Part shown: piece after piece, positions 28,238 through 37,915 of the stretch
Layout of the letters: each line of letters starts with the position of its first letter
Numbering within the stretch: the first letter of the stretch is position 1
Origin: Paracoccaceae bacterium
GTDB lineage: Bacteria > Pseudomonadota > Alphaproteobacteria > Rhodobacterales > Rhodobacteraceae
DNA length: 64,000 bases
Assembly: GCA_002697345.1 (NCBI GenBank)
Contig: NZVE01000072.1
Span: forward strand, 22,187 to 86,186
Direction of reading: 5' to 3'
Made by a program: the position numbers and the translations under genes
Notes under the pieces: generated by a model
The model's database searches: none
What the model was told of the DNA's origin: nothing
Seen by the model: the letters and a program-made list of their open reading frames with translations, nothing else

Positions 28238-29290
28238 TTATAATCCTAGCGGCATTTGTGACAGCTTTGGTAGGATGGCCATCACTTTGAACAATGTCCC
28301 CATTTCTTTTGGATGTGTCAAGCGACGATGGGCTGCAACATGGTTTTTAAGATCATCAGCTTTCAGTGATTTAGAAAGTATTTTTGCTCTTTCAGTAATC
28401 CCTAGACGCTCCAGCAGTACTCCTTGGTCTGTTAGTTTACTGATCAAGCAGTTTGATGCGTTTCTGGCTAATGCAGAAAAATCAACATGCGCACTGAGGT
28501 CCACTTCACCAGGTTTTTCGAGTGGATTGATGAAATCATGACCTTTTATGGCCTGGAAAGTGTTTCCTTTTAAGTTCCAACTACCGTAATCAATTATCAA
28601 TGAGATACCTCCCCAATGTGAAATTTTATTAGAAATTTCGGTAATAATTGGCTCTACAGAAGGTCGTATTTCTACAATGTCACCCTCAACGGTTTGTGTG
28701 AAATAATCAGTACTTTGAATCTTAAGTTTTTGTTCCGATGTACCAAAGGCTAATTTATCATCTTTTATGCCAATCAGTCTTTCATGCCACCCATCAGCTT
28801 CCTTTACATATTGATTAATAGGTAAAGAATCAAAGAATTCATTAGCTATGAGTATAATCGGACCGGGAGGAATTTGATTTAAATTTTCAATCCACTCAAC
28901 TTGATAATCTTCAAGCTTAGACTTTTGTAATAACTTTAATTTATCACTCACCTCCAGTAGGTATATCTTCTTAGGAAAATGTTTAATAGATTTTGTTACT
29001 CTCATTATGTCAGCGGCAAGTGTGCCTCTACCGGGGCCTAACTCAACAAGAACTGCCTCCTCTAGGTTTTTTTGATCTGACCAAGCTTGAGCAAGAAAAA
29101 GTCCTATAAGCTCCCCAAACATCTGGCTAACCTCTGGTGCAGTAATAAAATCACCCTTTTGACCGAACGGGCTAGAGGTTGTGTAGTAACCATACTGTGG
29201 GTGCAATAAACAAATTTCCATAAATTGGGAAATACTAATTGGTCCATTATGTCTAATTTGTTGCTTTAGTAATCTACTTAACGAATTCAT
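28238..29290 (-). CDS. Class I SAM-dependent methyltransferase, NDUFAF7/MidA family
   Basis: This 350-residue protein matches the DUF185 family: PISISQFMEICLLHPQYGYY and SPFGQKGDFITAPEVSQMFGEL at the N-terminus, the SAM-binding loop VELGPGRGTLAADIMR, then IIDYGSW and a segment with VDLSAHVDFSALA. Mitochondrial NDUFAF7 methylates an arginine in a complex I subunit; the bacterial substrate is not established but may also be respiratory. It overlaps lgt by four bases (ATGA) and lies between lgt and pgeF, a conserved order in Rhodobacteraceae. Confidence 0.92.
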   Translation of the reverse strand: MNSLSRLLKQQIRHNGPISISQFMEICLLHPQYGYYTTSSPFGQKGDFITAPEVSQMFGELIGLFLAQAWSDQKNLEEAVLVELGPGRGTLAADIMRVTKSIKHFPKKIYLLEVSDKLKLLQKSKLEDYQVEWIENLNQIPPGPIILIANEFFDSLPINQYVKEADGWHERLIGIKDDKLAFGTSEQKLKIQSTDYFTQTVEGDIVEIRPSVEPIITEISNKISHWGGISLIIDYGSWNLKGNTFQAIKGHDFINPLEKPGEVDLSAHVDFSALARNASNCLISKLTDQGVLLERLGITERAKILSKSLKADDLKNHVAAHRRLTHPKEMGTLFKVMAILPKLSQMPLGL

Positions 29291-30171
29291 TTCTTGTACT
29301 GCACCAATATTAGAGTCAACCCGAAAGCAATCATTGGAAGGGACAGTGCCTGCCCCATTGTTAGGCTCAGGCTGTTAGAAGAGAAAAGATAACCAAGCGG
29401 ATTTGCGTTTGTTATTAAATATGGATCAGGTTGCCTAAAGAACTCCACAAAAAACCTAAATAAACCATACGCGAAAATAAAAAATCCTATTAAACAGCCT
29501 GGCCTTTTAAGCCATTTTTTACCAAGAGCTAACCAGAGCATGATGCACCCCAAGATTAGACCCTCTAGACCTGCTTCATACAGTTGTGAAGCGTGTCTGG
29601 CACAAGGTTCAGAGTACCCCGGACAATTCTGAGCGAGAGCTCCAGGAAACACTACCCCAAAAGACCATTCGGTGGGTCTACCCCAAAGCTCGTTGTTCAC
29701 AAAATTTGATAACCTACCTAAGAATATACCTGGAGGTGTTGCTACGGCTATTAGGTCGCCCACACTTAGCACGGATAGAGAGTTCCTGTGACAGAACCAA
29801 AGGGTGGCAAGAGTTACGCCTAGGAGACCTCCATGGAAAGACATACCACCTTGCCAAATCATAAATATTTCCCATGGATTAATCAGGTAATATTCGAGTT
29901 GGTAAAAAAATACGAAACCACATCTGCCGCCAATAATTATTCCTAAAATTAAAAACGTTATTAAATCATCTGTTTGGGTCTTTGCCATTGGTGGAGTTTT
30001 AAAAGACCAAAGATTTTCCCTACTTAACAAGAACTTAATTATCTGTAATGCAATAATTATTCCAACTATATAGGCTAGTGCGTACCAACGTAATGCAAAC
30101 TCAACCCCCCCTAAATTAAATGAAAATAGTTCAGGCGATATATTAGGAAATGTAATTGCTGCGGATGCCAT
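29287..30171 (-). CDS. lgt: Prolipoprotein diacylglyceryl transferase
   Basis: Lgt attaches diacylglycerol to the lipobox cysteine of prelipoproteins in the inner membrane. The 294-residue protein has about seven membrane helices, ALRWYALAYIVGII near the start, the region GGMSFHGGLLGV with conserved glycines and His, and the family signature GRLSNFVNNELWGRP. The lipoprotein encoded at 3.2-4.3 kb would be one of its substrates. It is the first gene of lgt-midA-pgeF and is divergent from ubiK, 88 bases apart. Confidence 0.97.
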   Translation of the reverse strand: MASAAITFPNISPELFSFNLGGVEFALRWYALAYIVGIIIALQIIKFLLSRENLWSFKTPPMAKTQTDDLITFLILGIIIGGRCGFVFFYQLEYYLINPWEIFMIWQGGMSFHGGLLGVTLATLWFCHRNSLSVLSVGDLIAVATPPGIFLGRLSNFVNNELWGRPTEWSFGVVFPGALAQNCPGYSEPCARHASQLYEAGLEGLILGCIMLWLALGKKWLKRPGCLIGFFIFAYGLFRFFVEFFRQPDPYLITNANPLGYLFSSNSLSLTMGQALSLPMIAFGLTLILVQYKK

Positions 30172-30259
30172 ATATCAACTACCAATGAGCCTGCGACGAA
30201 GTCAACCTTGTGCTTTAGCTTTAATCCCAATTATACTATTTTAAAACAAAGAGGTTGTT

Positions 30260-30535
30260 ATGCAGACACGAAATAAGTTGTTGGATGATTTATCAAAAGT
30301 TTTTACAAATGCTATGGGCGTAGCTCAGGGAGCAAAAACTGAAGCCGATAATGCCTTGAATGACGTGTTAGATCGATGGTTGTCACAAAGAGATTTTGTA
30401 ACTAGGGAAGAATTCGATGTGGTTAGAGCGATGGCTACAAAAGCAAGGGAAGAGAATGAGCTTTTGAGGGCCTCCATTGAGGACTTAAAGCGAACACCTA
30501 AAAAGACCACAAAAAAAGTATTAAAAAAAACCTAA
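30260..30535 (+). CDS. UbiK-type ubiquinone biosynthesis accessory factor
   Basis: This 91-residue protein matches the BMFP/UbiK (YqiC) family: an amphipathic N-terminal helix KLLDDLSKVFTNAMGVAQGA, then the region DRWLSQRDFVTREEFDVVRAM, a short coiled coil (about residues 50-75) and a Lys-rich tail. UbiK in gammaproteobacteria helps assemble the aerobic ubiquinone-making complex; the role here is by family. The same divergent arrangement with lgt occurs in relatives. It ends 24 bases from the convergent SH3 gene. Confidence 0.88.
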   Translation: MQTRNKLLDDLSKVFTNAMGVAQGAKTEADNALNDVLDRWLSQRDFVTREEFDVVRAMATKAREENELLRASIEDLKRTPKKTTKKVLKKT

Positions 30536-30559
30536 AATTAAATAGTTTATTTAGATAAA

Positions 30560-31066
30560 TTACTCACGTATTTCGTTTTGAATTAATCCCCAAAAGTGTT
30601 TTCTATTAACCCAACCTTTATCAGCGGAAAATTTAACAAAGCACCAACTTAGCTTACATTTACCAAGACTACCTATAACATTTTTTTCGATTTCCGCCTT
30701 TATAATCGAATCTGGCGTTGGTTTTAAAAAAAGGGGAGCCATATCTTCAAGTATCAATATAGTCCGTGACCCAGATAATAGAGATTTGTGGATCCATCCA
30801 GAGGCACCCTCATAATCTATGATGCGTCTCCAATGGCCAAACTCATCAACAACTTTAAGTGGTATGTTTTTTTTTACAAAAACCCAATCTATTTTATGAG
30901 TTGTACTTGGACCTCGCCTAATATTGCTTTTTGTTGCTTTTAATGAAACAAATCGAGGTATAGGTAGGTTTGTAACCTGACCTTTTTTAGTAGCAAATGA
31001 AATGTTGACTGAAAATGTTAAGTTTACAATTATACTTAACATAAAAACCAGAATTAATTTGTTCAT
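30560..31066 (-). CDS. Exported SH3-like domain protein
   Basis: The protein (168 residues from ATG 31066) has a signal peptide: MNKL, then a hydrophobic core to about residue 25 ending near ISFA, followed by bacterial SH3 modules. The region PRFVSLKATKSNIRRGPSTTHKIDW and the later WRRIIDYEGASGWIHKSLLSG are the two strands of the first SH3-like domain, and WVNRKHFWG belongs to the second, so it fits the SH3_4 / DUF1058 type. Such proteins are periplasmic and probably wall-associated, with no known enzyme activity. An in-frame ATG seven codons upstream is possible; neither start has a clear ribosome binding site. Confidence 0.8.
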   Translation of the reverse strand: MNKLILVFMLSIIVNLTFSVNISFATKKGQVTNLPIPRFVSLKATKSNIRRGPSTTHKIDWVFVKKNIPLKVVDEFGHWRRIIDYEGASGWIHKSLLSGSRTILILEDMAPLFLKPTPDSIIKAEIEKNVIGSLGKCKLSWCFVKFSADKGWVNRKHFWGLIQNEIRE

Positions 31067-31265
31067 AATAACTATTATAGCTTTCATTTTTTTATAATTT
31101 AAGAATCTTTGAAATGATTAAGAAAGTGATAATAATTATACCTATTTAATATGAATATACTAATTCAAATTTTGTTTAGTGTCGTAAATGTACATAGTAG
31201 GGTCGACTGATGCTGTAACGGTAAAATCAATTTTGATATAAAGGTATTAAAAAGGAAATAATTCT

Positions 31266-33755
31266 ATGCAAAGCCAAGTTAAAGCGCTGATAGTTGGAGG
31301 AGGGGTCGTAGGCACATCGATAGCTTATCATTTAGGAAAGTTAGGATGGGATACTATGCTACTTGAGCGAGATGAGCTTACATCGGGCTCTACTTGGCAC
31401 GCAGCAGGCCTACTTCCCTACTTTAATATGAGTTATGCAACGACACATATTCACGATTACTCTATCAAGTTTTACAAACGTCTAGAGCAAGAGACTGGTC
31501 TAAGTGCAGGGTTTTCAGTTGTTGGCAATTTGCGAATGGCACAAACATTTGATCGAATGGACGAGTATATGTTGTATGCTTCTACTGCGGAAACATGTGG
31601 TGTACCGTTTGAGTGGCTTTCTCCAAAAGAAATTAAAGAACGTTATCCTCTGTTGAGAACAGAAGACTTAAAGGGAGCTATACTGCATCCTACGGATGGG
31701 TATATTAACCCCGCAGATCTAACGATGGCTATGGCAAAAGGAGCACGCCAATACGGCGTGCTGATTGAACGAAAATGGCAAGTTGATGGGTATGAATGGC
31801 GGGGTGACCATTGGGATGTGACTTGCACTAAGATGATTGAAGTTGGGGGAAACCTTGTTAGTTCTAAGGAACAGATTATAATCAAAGCGGAGCACGTTGT
31901 TACAGCTACTGGTAACCATGCACAAAGGACGGCTGGTTTGCTTGGAATCAAAAGCCCTGCAATTCCTGTAGAACATCAATACATAGTTACAGAACCAGAT
32001 CCAGCTTTAGTTGAATGGAGAAAAAATAATCCAGAACATCCAGTGTTGAGGGATGCTGATGCTAAATGGTATGTCAGAGAAGAAAGAGGTGGTTGGATTT
32101 TAGGTCCGTACGAAAAAGGTGCTCCTGCTAGATTTAAATACAACGTTCCTGATACTTTTAGAGCAGATCTTTTTCCATTAGACTTAGATAGAATTGAGAC
32201 AGAGTATCTATCAATGATTCATAGGTTACCCTCTAGTGAGGAAGTTGGTTTAAAAGCCGACTTTAACGGTCCAATATGTTATACCCCTGATGGAAACCCC
32301 TTAGTAGGACCAGTTCAGGGCCTCAGGAATATGTGGCTCGCGGAAGGGGTTTCGTTTGGTATAACTGCTGCTGGTGGTGTGGGCTATTACTTAAGTCAGT
32401 TAATGGACCAAGGAGAGGCAGAAATAGACATGGCTTCTCTTGATCCAAGAAGGTTTGGTAACTGGATTACGACTGATTATACCGCTCGAAAAAACGAAGA
32501 GAGCTATGAACATGTTTTTATTTTGCATCACCCTGATGAGGAGCGAGAGGCTTGTAGACCATTAAAAACAGCTCCATCTTATGAACGACAAAAAACGAGA
32601 GGAGCCCAGTTTGGTCAAGTAAACGGATGGGAAAGACCAAATTATTTTGCAACGATTGGTTTCGATGACTTAAGCTCTAGATCTTTTCGTCGCGGTGCTT
32701 GGTGGGATTTTGTAAAAGAAGAAGCAATAGCCGTCAGAAAAACGGCAGGTCTCATAGATGCTACGGCGTTTACTAAACATGTGATTAAAGGTCCTGGAGC
32801 AACTGCGTTTTTAGATTGGTTTACTTGTAATAAATTACCTAAGGTTGGTCGAATTAATCTTACATACGCACTCACAGAAAAAGGTACCACAAGAACTGAG
32901 TATACTATTGTTAGAGTTAAACATGATGAGTATTATCTTGTTTCTGCTGGAGCATGGCAAGCATACGATGCTGATTTCTTAATTAAAGCAATCCAGGACA
33001 AAGAAATGGAATTTGGCAGAATTGAGTTGCAGGATGTAACTTCTCAATTTGGAGTATTTGCTATTGCGGGGCCAAACTCTAGGGCTATCCTTTCTGACCT
33101 AGTTAGGCACCCTGAGCCAGAGACCGTGTTTTCTAATAAAAACTTTCCATGGCTTTCTGCTAAGTCAATCGAGTTAGGTATGTGTCCAGTGAACGCTATT
33201 CGAGTGGCTTACACAGGTGAACTTGGATGGGAGCTACATCATCCAATCGAGATGCAGAATTATCTTTTTGATCAATTAGAAAACTCGGGTCAAAAACATG
33301 GAATGAAATTGGTTGGAGCAAGAGCTCAAAACTGGTTAAGGCAAGAAAAATCCTATAGAGCTTTTGGTACAGAGTTAGGCAGAGATGCCACTCCATTAGA
33401 AGCAGGGTTAGATAGGTTTGTGGATCTTTCAAAAGATTTTTTTGGTAAAGATCAAATGATAAAACACGGCATTAAGTCTAAATGTGTAACACTGCTAATT
33501 GATGGCCCTAAAGATGCTGACCCTTGGGGAAGGGAGGCGCTGTATATTGATAAAAAAAGAATTGGTCGATTAACGTCAGGTGGTTATTCTGTTGAATTTA
33601 ATAAGTCGATAGGTATGGGCTATATTACTCCTGAATTTGCTAATGTTGGGCAGGCTTTAAAAGTTAAGATGTTTGATGAGCTTTGGAATGCAGTGGTAGT
33701 TGAAGATAGCCCTTACGACTCAAAAAATATTAACATTCGAATAGATTCCACATAG
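31266..33755 (+). CDS. FAD-dependent dimethylglycine/sarcosine dehydrogenase-like enzyme with GcvT domain
   Basis: The 829-residue protein joins an N-terminal DAO-type flavoprotein (IVGGGVVGTSIAYHLG at about 9-24) to a C-terminal aminomethyltransferase (GcvT-like) half from about residue 430. SGSTWHAAGL at 40-49 has H45 where dimethylglycine dehydrogenase binds FAD covalently, and GELGWELHHP is a GcvT folate-site segment. The family oxidatively demethylates methylated glycines and passes one-carbon units to tetrahydrofolate. Glycine-betaine breakdown in a marine bacterium is a sensible role, but the precise substrate cannot be fixed. It stands alone; its stop touches the convergent aldo/keto reductase stop. 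The 178 bases upstream hold no recognisable riboswitch. Confidence 0.88.
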   Translation: MQSQVKALIVGGGVVGTSIAYHLGKLGWDTMLLERDELTSGSTWHAAGLLPYFNMSYATTHIHDYSIKFYKRLEQETGLSAGFSVVGNLRMAQTFDRMDEYMLYASTAETCGVPFEWLSPKEIKERYPLLRTEDLKGAILHPTDGYINPADLTMAMAKGARQYGVLIERKWQVDGYEWRGDHWDVTCTKMIEVGGNLVSSKEQIIIKAEHVVTATGNHAQRTAGLLGIKSPAIPVEHQYIVTEPDPALVEWRKNNPEHPVLRDADAKWYVREERGGWILGPYEKGAPARFKYNVPDTFRADLFPLDLDRIETEYLSMIHRLPSSEEVGLKADFNGPICYTPDGNPLVGPVQGLRNMWLAEGVSFGITAAGGVGYYLSQLMDQGEAEIDMASLDPRRFGNWITTDYTARKNEESYEHVFILHHPDEEREACRPLKTAPSYERQKTRGAQFGQVNGWERPNYFATIGFDDLSSRSFRRGAWWDFVKEEAIAVRKTAGLIDATAFTKHVIKGPGATAFLDWFTCNKLPKVGRINLTYALTEKGTTRTEYTIVRVKHDEYYLVSAGAWQAYDADFLIKAIQDKEMEFGRIELQDVTSQFGVFAIAGPNSRAILSDLVRHPEPETVFSNKNFPWLSAKSIELGMCPVNAIRVAYTGELGWELHHPIEMQNYLFDQLENSGQKHGMKLVGARAQNWLRQEKSYRAFGTELGRDATPLEAGLDRFVDLSKDFFGKDQMIKHGIKSKCVTLLIDGPKDADPWGREALYIDKKRIGRLTSGGYSVEFNKSIGMGYITPEFANVGQALKVKMFDELWNAVVVEDSPYDSKNINIRIDST

Positions 33756-34688
33756 TCAAATTTCTTCCAACCGGTCAGTAGCAGGGCTAGGAGAAACACT
33801 TAGATCTGTAATTTCTTTATACAACTCAGAAGGCATCTGGTAATTTAAGGCGCTAATAGAGGGGCTAAGCTGTTTTAAAGAACTTGCAGAAATTATTGGA
33901 GCTGAGATACTTTTATTATTTGAAACCCATGCAATCGCTAGGGTACTTGGGGAAACATTGTACGTTGTAGCCAGTAAAGATAAATTACTAGCAGTATTAT
34001 GCATCCACTCTAAACTGTAACGTTGTTTGTATCTTTGGTCCTCTGTCAGTCGACCAGTATCTCCTTGATGGTATTTTCCAGTAAGTAAGCCACCACCTAG
34101 AGGCGAATAGGGGCAAACTGAAATTTTCTCAGAAAGTGCCATTGGTAAAATTTCAACTTCTGCCTGACGTTTGACTAAGCTATACATAGGTTGGATGACA
34201 TCAATTGAAATATTAAGGTTGTGACAGATAGCCTGTGCTTTCATAGTTTGCCAGGCTGAATAGTTTGAAACCCCTATATAGCGAATTAATCCTTGTTGTT
34301 TAAGCTCTGCTAAACCTGTTAAAGTTTCTTCAAGAGGAACATGCTTATCCCATCGGTGCATATACAAAATATCAACGAAGTCAGATTTAAGACGTTTTCT
34401 GCTTTCATCAAAAGATGTTAAGATATTTTTCTTTGTTGCAGGGCAATCATAGGCTGCTTTTGTTGCAATTATTATATTCTCCCGCTCTGAGCGACAAACC
34501 GATCCTAGAAATTCTTCAGATCTACCCTCATTATATACGTGAGCGGTATCAAAGAAATTGATCCCTGAATTACGACAAACTTGATAGATTTCTTTAGATT
34601 CGTAAAAAGAGGACTTCCCTCCAAACTGCATGGTACCGAAGCAGAGTGACGAGGCAGGAAAATCTTTTATCGTCAGAAGTCTTTGCAT
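33756..34688 (-). CDS. Aldo/keto reductase
   Basis: This 310-residue TIM-barrel oxidoreductase has the AKR catalytic set: Asp and Tyr in INFFDTAHVYNEGRSEEFLG, Lys in IIIATKAAY, and His in ILYMHRWD. IGVSNYSAWQ and the cofactor segment near the C-terminus also fit an NADPH-dependent enzyme. The substrate is unknown. It lies downstream of the xdh-ABC operon, separated by the strong terminator at 34744-34769, so it is probably transcribed on its own, and it meets the DMGDH-like gene tail to tail. Confidence 0.92.
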   Translation of the reverse strand: MQRLLTIKDFPASSLCFGTMQFGGKSSFYESKEIYQVCRNSGINFFDTAHVYNEGRSEEFLGSVCRSERENIIIATKAAYDCPATKKNILTSFDESRKRLKSDFVDILYMHRWDKHVPLEETLTGLAELKQQGLIRYIGVSNYSAWQTMKAQAICHNLNISIDVIQPMYSLVKRQAEVEILPMALSEKISVCPYSPLGGGLLTGKYHQGDTGRLTEDQRYKQRYSLEWMHNTASNLSLLATTYNVSPSTLAIAWVSNNKSISAPIISASSLKQLSPSISALNYQMPSELYKEITDLSVSPSPATDRLEEI

Positions 34689-34743
34689 AAACTTACGATA
34701 CGCATTTTAGAATAAGATTGAAAGTATTTAGTGAGCCAGAAAT

Positions 34744-34769
34744 AAAAAAGCCCGGGAGTTACCCGGGCT
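34744..34769 (-). terminator. Rho-independent terminator of the xdh-ABC operon
   Basis: Read on the minus strand this is a perfect eight-pair stem AGCCCGGG / CCCGGGCT with a five-base loop, followed by six T. It lies 21 bases after the BMP-protein stop. GC-rich hairpins are rare in this AT-rich window, so it stands out. Confidence 0.9.
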
Positions 34770-34789
34770 CAAATCTTAAGCTTGAATGA

Positions 34790-35866
34790 TTAGTTTGGAA
34801 CCTTGCCTTTTATTCCTTCAACATAAAATTTCATTCCAGCTAGTGTGCCATCATCAGCAGTTTCACCAGATGCTAACCAGGCGCTACCATCTTGCTTGTT
34901 TAAAGGACCAGTAAATGCATGATATGCACCGGACACAATAGATTCCTGAAGTGCTATGGCTTCTGCACGAACTTTTTCTGGAACAGCATCTGTGATTTCC
35001 CCTATGCCAACCATACCAGTTGAAATCCCGTGCCAAACAGCCTGACTTTTCCAAGTGCCGTCCATTACAGCTTTTGTCCGCTCTATATAATAAGGAGCCC
35101 AATCATCAATGATTGAAGAAACTCTTGGCGAAGGGCCGTATTCGGTCATATCAGACGCTTGTCCAAAGCCTATTACATTTCCAGCAGCTTGCATGGCTGC
35201 TAGAGGAGCTGTCGAATCTGTGTGTTGGAGTATTACGTCTGCGCCCTGTTCTATTAAGGTTTTTGCTGCATCAGATTCCTTTGCAGGGTCCATCCACGTA
35301 AAGAGCCAGATAATTTTAAACTCAACATTTGGGTTGACTTTCTTTGCGTGGATATAGGCTGAGTTAATACCTCTGACCACTTCAGGAATTGGCACTGAAG
35401 CAATATATCCAATTATATTAGACTTAGTCATACTACCGGCAATGTGACCTTGAATTGCTCTACCTTCATAAAAGCGTGCGGAGTAATTACTCATATTATC
35501 AGATGTTTTGTACCCAGTAGCATGCTCAAATTTTACGTTGGGAAACTTTGCTGCTACATTTAGTGTTGGGTCCATATACCCAAAAGAAGTAGTAAAAATT
35601 AGATCAGCACCACTGAGGGCCATTTGGGTCATTACCCGTTCTGAGTCTGGGCCTTCTGCTACATTTTCTACGTAGACTGTTTCCACTTTATCACCAAGTG
35701 CCGCTTCTAGAGCGAGACGACCTTTATCATGTGCTTGAGTCCAGCCACCATCATTTGTGGGGCCTACATAGACAAATCCAACTTTTATTGGATCAGCGGC
35801 ATTCGCAGTAAATGTGGCACTCATTAATAGAGCACCGCCGAGTAAAATAGATTTTAAAAGTTTCAT
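34790..35866 (-). CDS. BMP family ABC transporter substrate-binding protein
   Basis: This 358-residue periplasmic protein has a signal peptide (MKLLKSILLGG then a hydrophobic stretch ending TANA before ADPIKVGFVYVG) and the basic-membrane-protein fold: VGPTNDGGWTQAHDKG, ADLIFTTSFGYMDP, FEHATGY and NMSNYSARFYEGR. BMP proteins bind nucleosides or purines. The preceding xdh genes suggest a purine ligand here. I chose ATG at 35866, which has AAAAGGAAAC before it; a longer frame reaching 35941 runs into the upstream permease and would hide the signal peptide. It is the last gene of the operon, 31 bases after the second permease. Confidence 0.93.
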   Translation of the reverse strand: MKLLKSILLGGALLMSATFTANAADPIKVGFVYVGPTNDGGWTQAHDKGRLALEAALGDKVETVYVENVAEGPDSERVMTQMALSGADLIFTTSFGYMDPTLNVAAKFPNVKFEHATGYKTSDNMSNYSARFYEGRAIQGHIAGSMTKSNIIGYIASVPIPEVVRGINSAYIHAKKVNPNVEFKIIWLFTWMDPAKESDAAKTLIEQGADVILQHTDSTAPLAAMQAAGNVIGFGQASDMTEYGPSPRVSSIIDDWAPYYIERTKAVMDGTWKSQAVWHGISTGMVGIGEITDAVPEKVRAEAIALQESIVSGAYHAFTGPLNKQDGSAWLASGETADDGTLAGMKFYVEGIKGKVPN

Positions 35867-35897
35867 ACATGTTTCCTTTTTACGTTTTAGCATTACC

Positions 35898-36830
35898 TCA
35901 TTGCGAGGCGTGAAAAATACGTCCCAAAGAGCCAGGAGCATTCGCAGAAGAACGCAAATGATTCGATGAGATCATAACTAGTACTATAATTGTTACCAGA
36001 TATGGCGCCATCGACAAATAGGCTATTCCAATTTCTACTCCAAGAGCCTGTAAATTAAGCTGCATAATGGTTACACCACCAAATAAATAAGCTCCTAATA
36101 TAAGTCGATAGGGTTTCCAGCTAGCAAAAACAACAATGGCAAGAGCAATCCAGCCTGCACCAGCTGTCATACCCTCAGTCCACTGAGGCACCCTCACAAG
36201 TGACAAATAAGCACCTCCCAATCCAGCACACATCCCACCAAACAGGATAGCAGAAAAACGAATCCATATTACTTTATAACCAAGTGCATGTGCGGCATCA
36301 TGATTTTCACCAACTGCCCTAAGGACTAATCCATTTTTTGTTTTATTTAAGAAATACCAAACTAAGATGACCAGTAATATTCCTATATAAACAATTGGGT
36401 CATGACTAAGAATGGCTGGCCCTATAAATGGAAGATCACTTAACAGGGGTATGTGCACAGTATTAAACCCTGGGGGTTTAATACCTGTATAGCCATTGCC
36501 AATCATCGCCGAGACACCTAAGCCAAATAATGTTAAAGCTAGACCTGATGCGACTTGATTGGCCAATAAAATTTGCGTGAGGAAAGCAAAAATACTTGAG
36601 ATTAATATCCCACCTAAAACAGCACCTAACAATCCAAACCATGCAGATCCTGTTTCAACAGCGGTTATAAAACCACACACAGCTCCAACTATCATCATAC
36701 CTTCTACGCCAAGATTCAAAACCCCTGACTTTTCTACAACTAGCTCACCAATTGCTGCTAACATAATTGGAGTGGCCGCTACCATTAAGCTTGCCAAAAG
36801 CGCAACTGGGCTTAGAGAAGAAAAATCCAT
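35898..36830 (-). CDS. ABC transporter permease (nucleoside/purine type)
   Basis: This 310-residue polytopic membrane protein belongs to the BPD_transp_2 (YufQ-like) family: ATPIMLAAIGELVVEKSGVLNLGVEGMM, where the ELVVEKSGVLN segment and the following glycine-rich EGMM are diagnostic, then a VASGLALTLFGLG helix and NHDAAHALGY, the coupling loop. It should pair with the permease encoded just upstream. Its start overlaps the upstream permease stop (TAATG), which argues for coupled translation. Confidence 0.92.
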   Translation of the reverse strand: MDFSSLSPVALLASLMVAATPIMLAAIGELVVEKSGVLNLGVEGMMIVGAVCGFITAVETGSAWFGLLGAVLGGILISSIFAFLTQILLANQVASGLALTLFGLGVSAMIGNGYTGIKPPGFNTVHIPLLSDLPFIGPAILSHDPIVYIGILLVILVWYFLNKTKNGLVLRAVGENHDAAHALGYKVIWIRFSAILFGGMCAGLGGAYLSLVRVPQWTEGMTAGAGWIALAIVVFASWKPYRLILGAYLFGGVTIMQLNLQALGVEIGIAYLSMAPYLVTIIVLVMISSNHLRSSANAPGSLGRIFHASQ

Positions 36831-37915
36831 TATAACCTCTTTTTATAAGTAAACTTAGGTCGATAGTTTGTTAAAATATCTCCTGCAAGTAAGAAGAATA
36901 GTAACATCCCTTGAAATGCCTGAATTGCGGCCGCAGGAAGACCCAACATGAATTGTGCAAGTTCTCCCCCAATATATGTTAAAGCCATTAATAAACCTGC
37001 TAAAAGAATTCCAAACGGATTTAACCTTCCCAGGAATGCTACGATAATTGCTGTGAAACCGTACCCTACATTAAAGTCGATACTGATCTGCCCTGATGGG
37101 CCTGAGACTTCGAATAGACCTGCTAAACCAGCTAATGCTCCTGAGACGCCCAAACATATAGCTATTATGAACGAAGGGTTTGTTCCTGAAAAACGAGCCG
37201 CTTTATAAGATTTACCACTAGTTTTTATTTGAAAACCAAGCGTATGTTTTGTTAACATTATATAAGTTAGACAGGTCAGAGCTATTGCTACTAGGACCCC
37301 CCAATGCATCCCTGTACCAGAAATGAGTTCTGGGTTTGAAGCTGCTTTATAATATTGGAGGTTTCGTGATCCCGGGAACCCGCCGCCTTCTGGATTTCGC
37401 ATTAAACCAAGGGAAACACTTACTAATATTTTTTCGGCGACATATACCAACATCAAGGAAACTAGTATTTCGTTTGTATTAAACTTTATTTTTAATATTG
37501 CAGGGATCATCGCCCATAAAAATCCACCAAGCGCTCCAGCAATTACCATTAGTGGAAAAATAAACCACCCTTCGCTTGGGTAAAAAGCTAATCCCACGCC
37601 AGCACCACATATAGCACCAATTATATATTGACCCTCTGCACCGATGTTCCATATATTAGCTCTAAAACCAAGAGATAGACCAAGTGCTATAAGGACTAAA
37701 GGTCCAGCTTTAACTAATATTTGAGGCCTTGCATAACTGGCAAACTGAGGATTAAAGAGTGGATCCCAAAATATAATTCTTATTGCTTCAATAGGATCTT
37801 GTCCAAGAGCCCAAAACATAATTCCACCTACAAACATAGTTGCCAAAACTGCAAGAAATGGTGTTATCGATGTCCATTTCTTAGAGGGTTGTGGTCTCTT
37901 TTCTAATCTAATCAT
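36830..37915 (-). CDS. ABC transporter permease (nucleoside/purine type)
   Basis: This 361-residue membrane protein is the YufP-like partner: a basic start RLEKRPQPSKKW, about eight to ten membrane helices, LSLGFRANIWNIGAEGQYIIGA (the family signature), NEILVSLMLVYVA, and SYKAARFSGTNPS as the coupling loop to the ATPase. I chose ATG at 37915 with GGAAAC upstream; it overlaps the ATPase gene by eight bases. An in-frame start six codons earlier is possible. Confidence 0.92.
   Translation of the reverse strand: MIRLEKRPQPSKKWTSITPFLAVLATMFVGGIMFWALGQDPIEAIRIIFWDPLFNPQFASYARPQILVKAGPLVLIALGLSLGFRANIWNIGAEGQYIIGAICGAGVGLAFYPSEGWFIFPLMVIAGALGGFLWAMIPAILKIKFNTNEILVSLMLVYVAEKILVSVSLGLMRNPEGGGFPGSRNLQYYKAASNPELISGTGMHWGVLVAIALTCLTYIMLTKHTLGFQIKTSGKSYKAARFSGTNPSFIIAICLGVSGALAGLAGLFEVSGPSGQISIDFNVGYGFTAIIVAFLGRLNPFGILLAGLLMALTYIGGELAQFMLGLPAAAIQAFQGMLLFFLLAGDILTNYRPKFTYKKRL

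Noticed and set aside
31088-31265. Glycine-type riboswitch before the DMGDH-like gene
   Set aside because: The 178 bases show no repeated aptamer pattern or conserved core that I can recognise.
35867-35941. Upstream extension of the BMP binding protein to 35941
   Set aside because: It would overlap the permease gene and place 25 unrelated residues before an otherwise perfect signal peptide; the ATG at 35866 has its own ribosome binding site.
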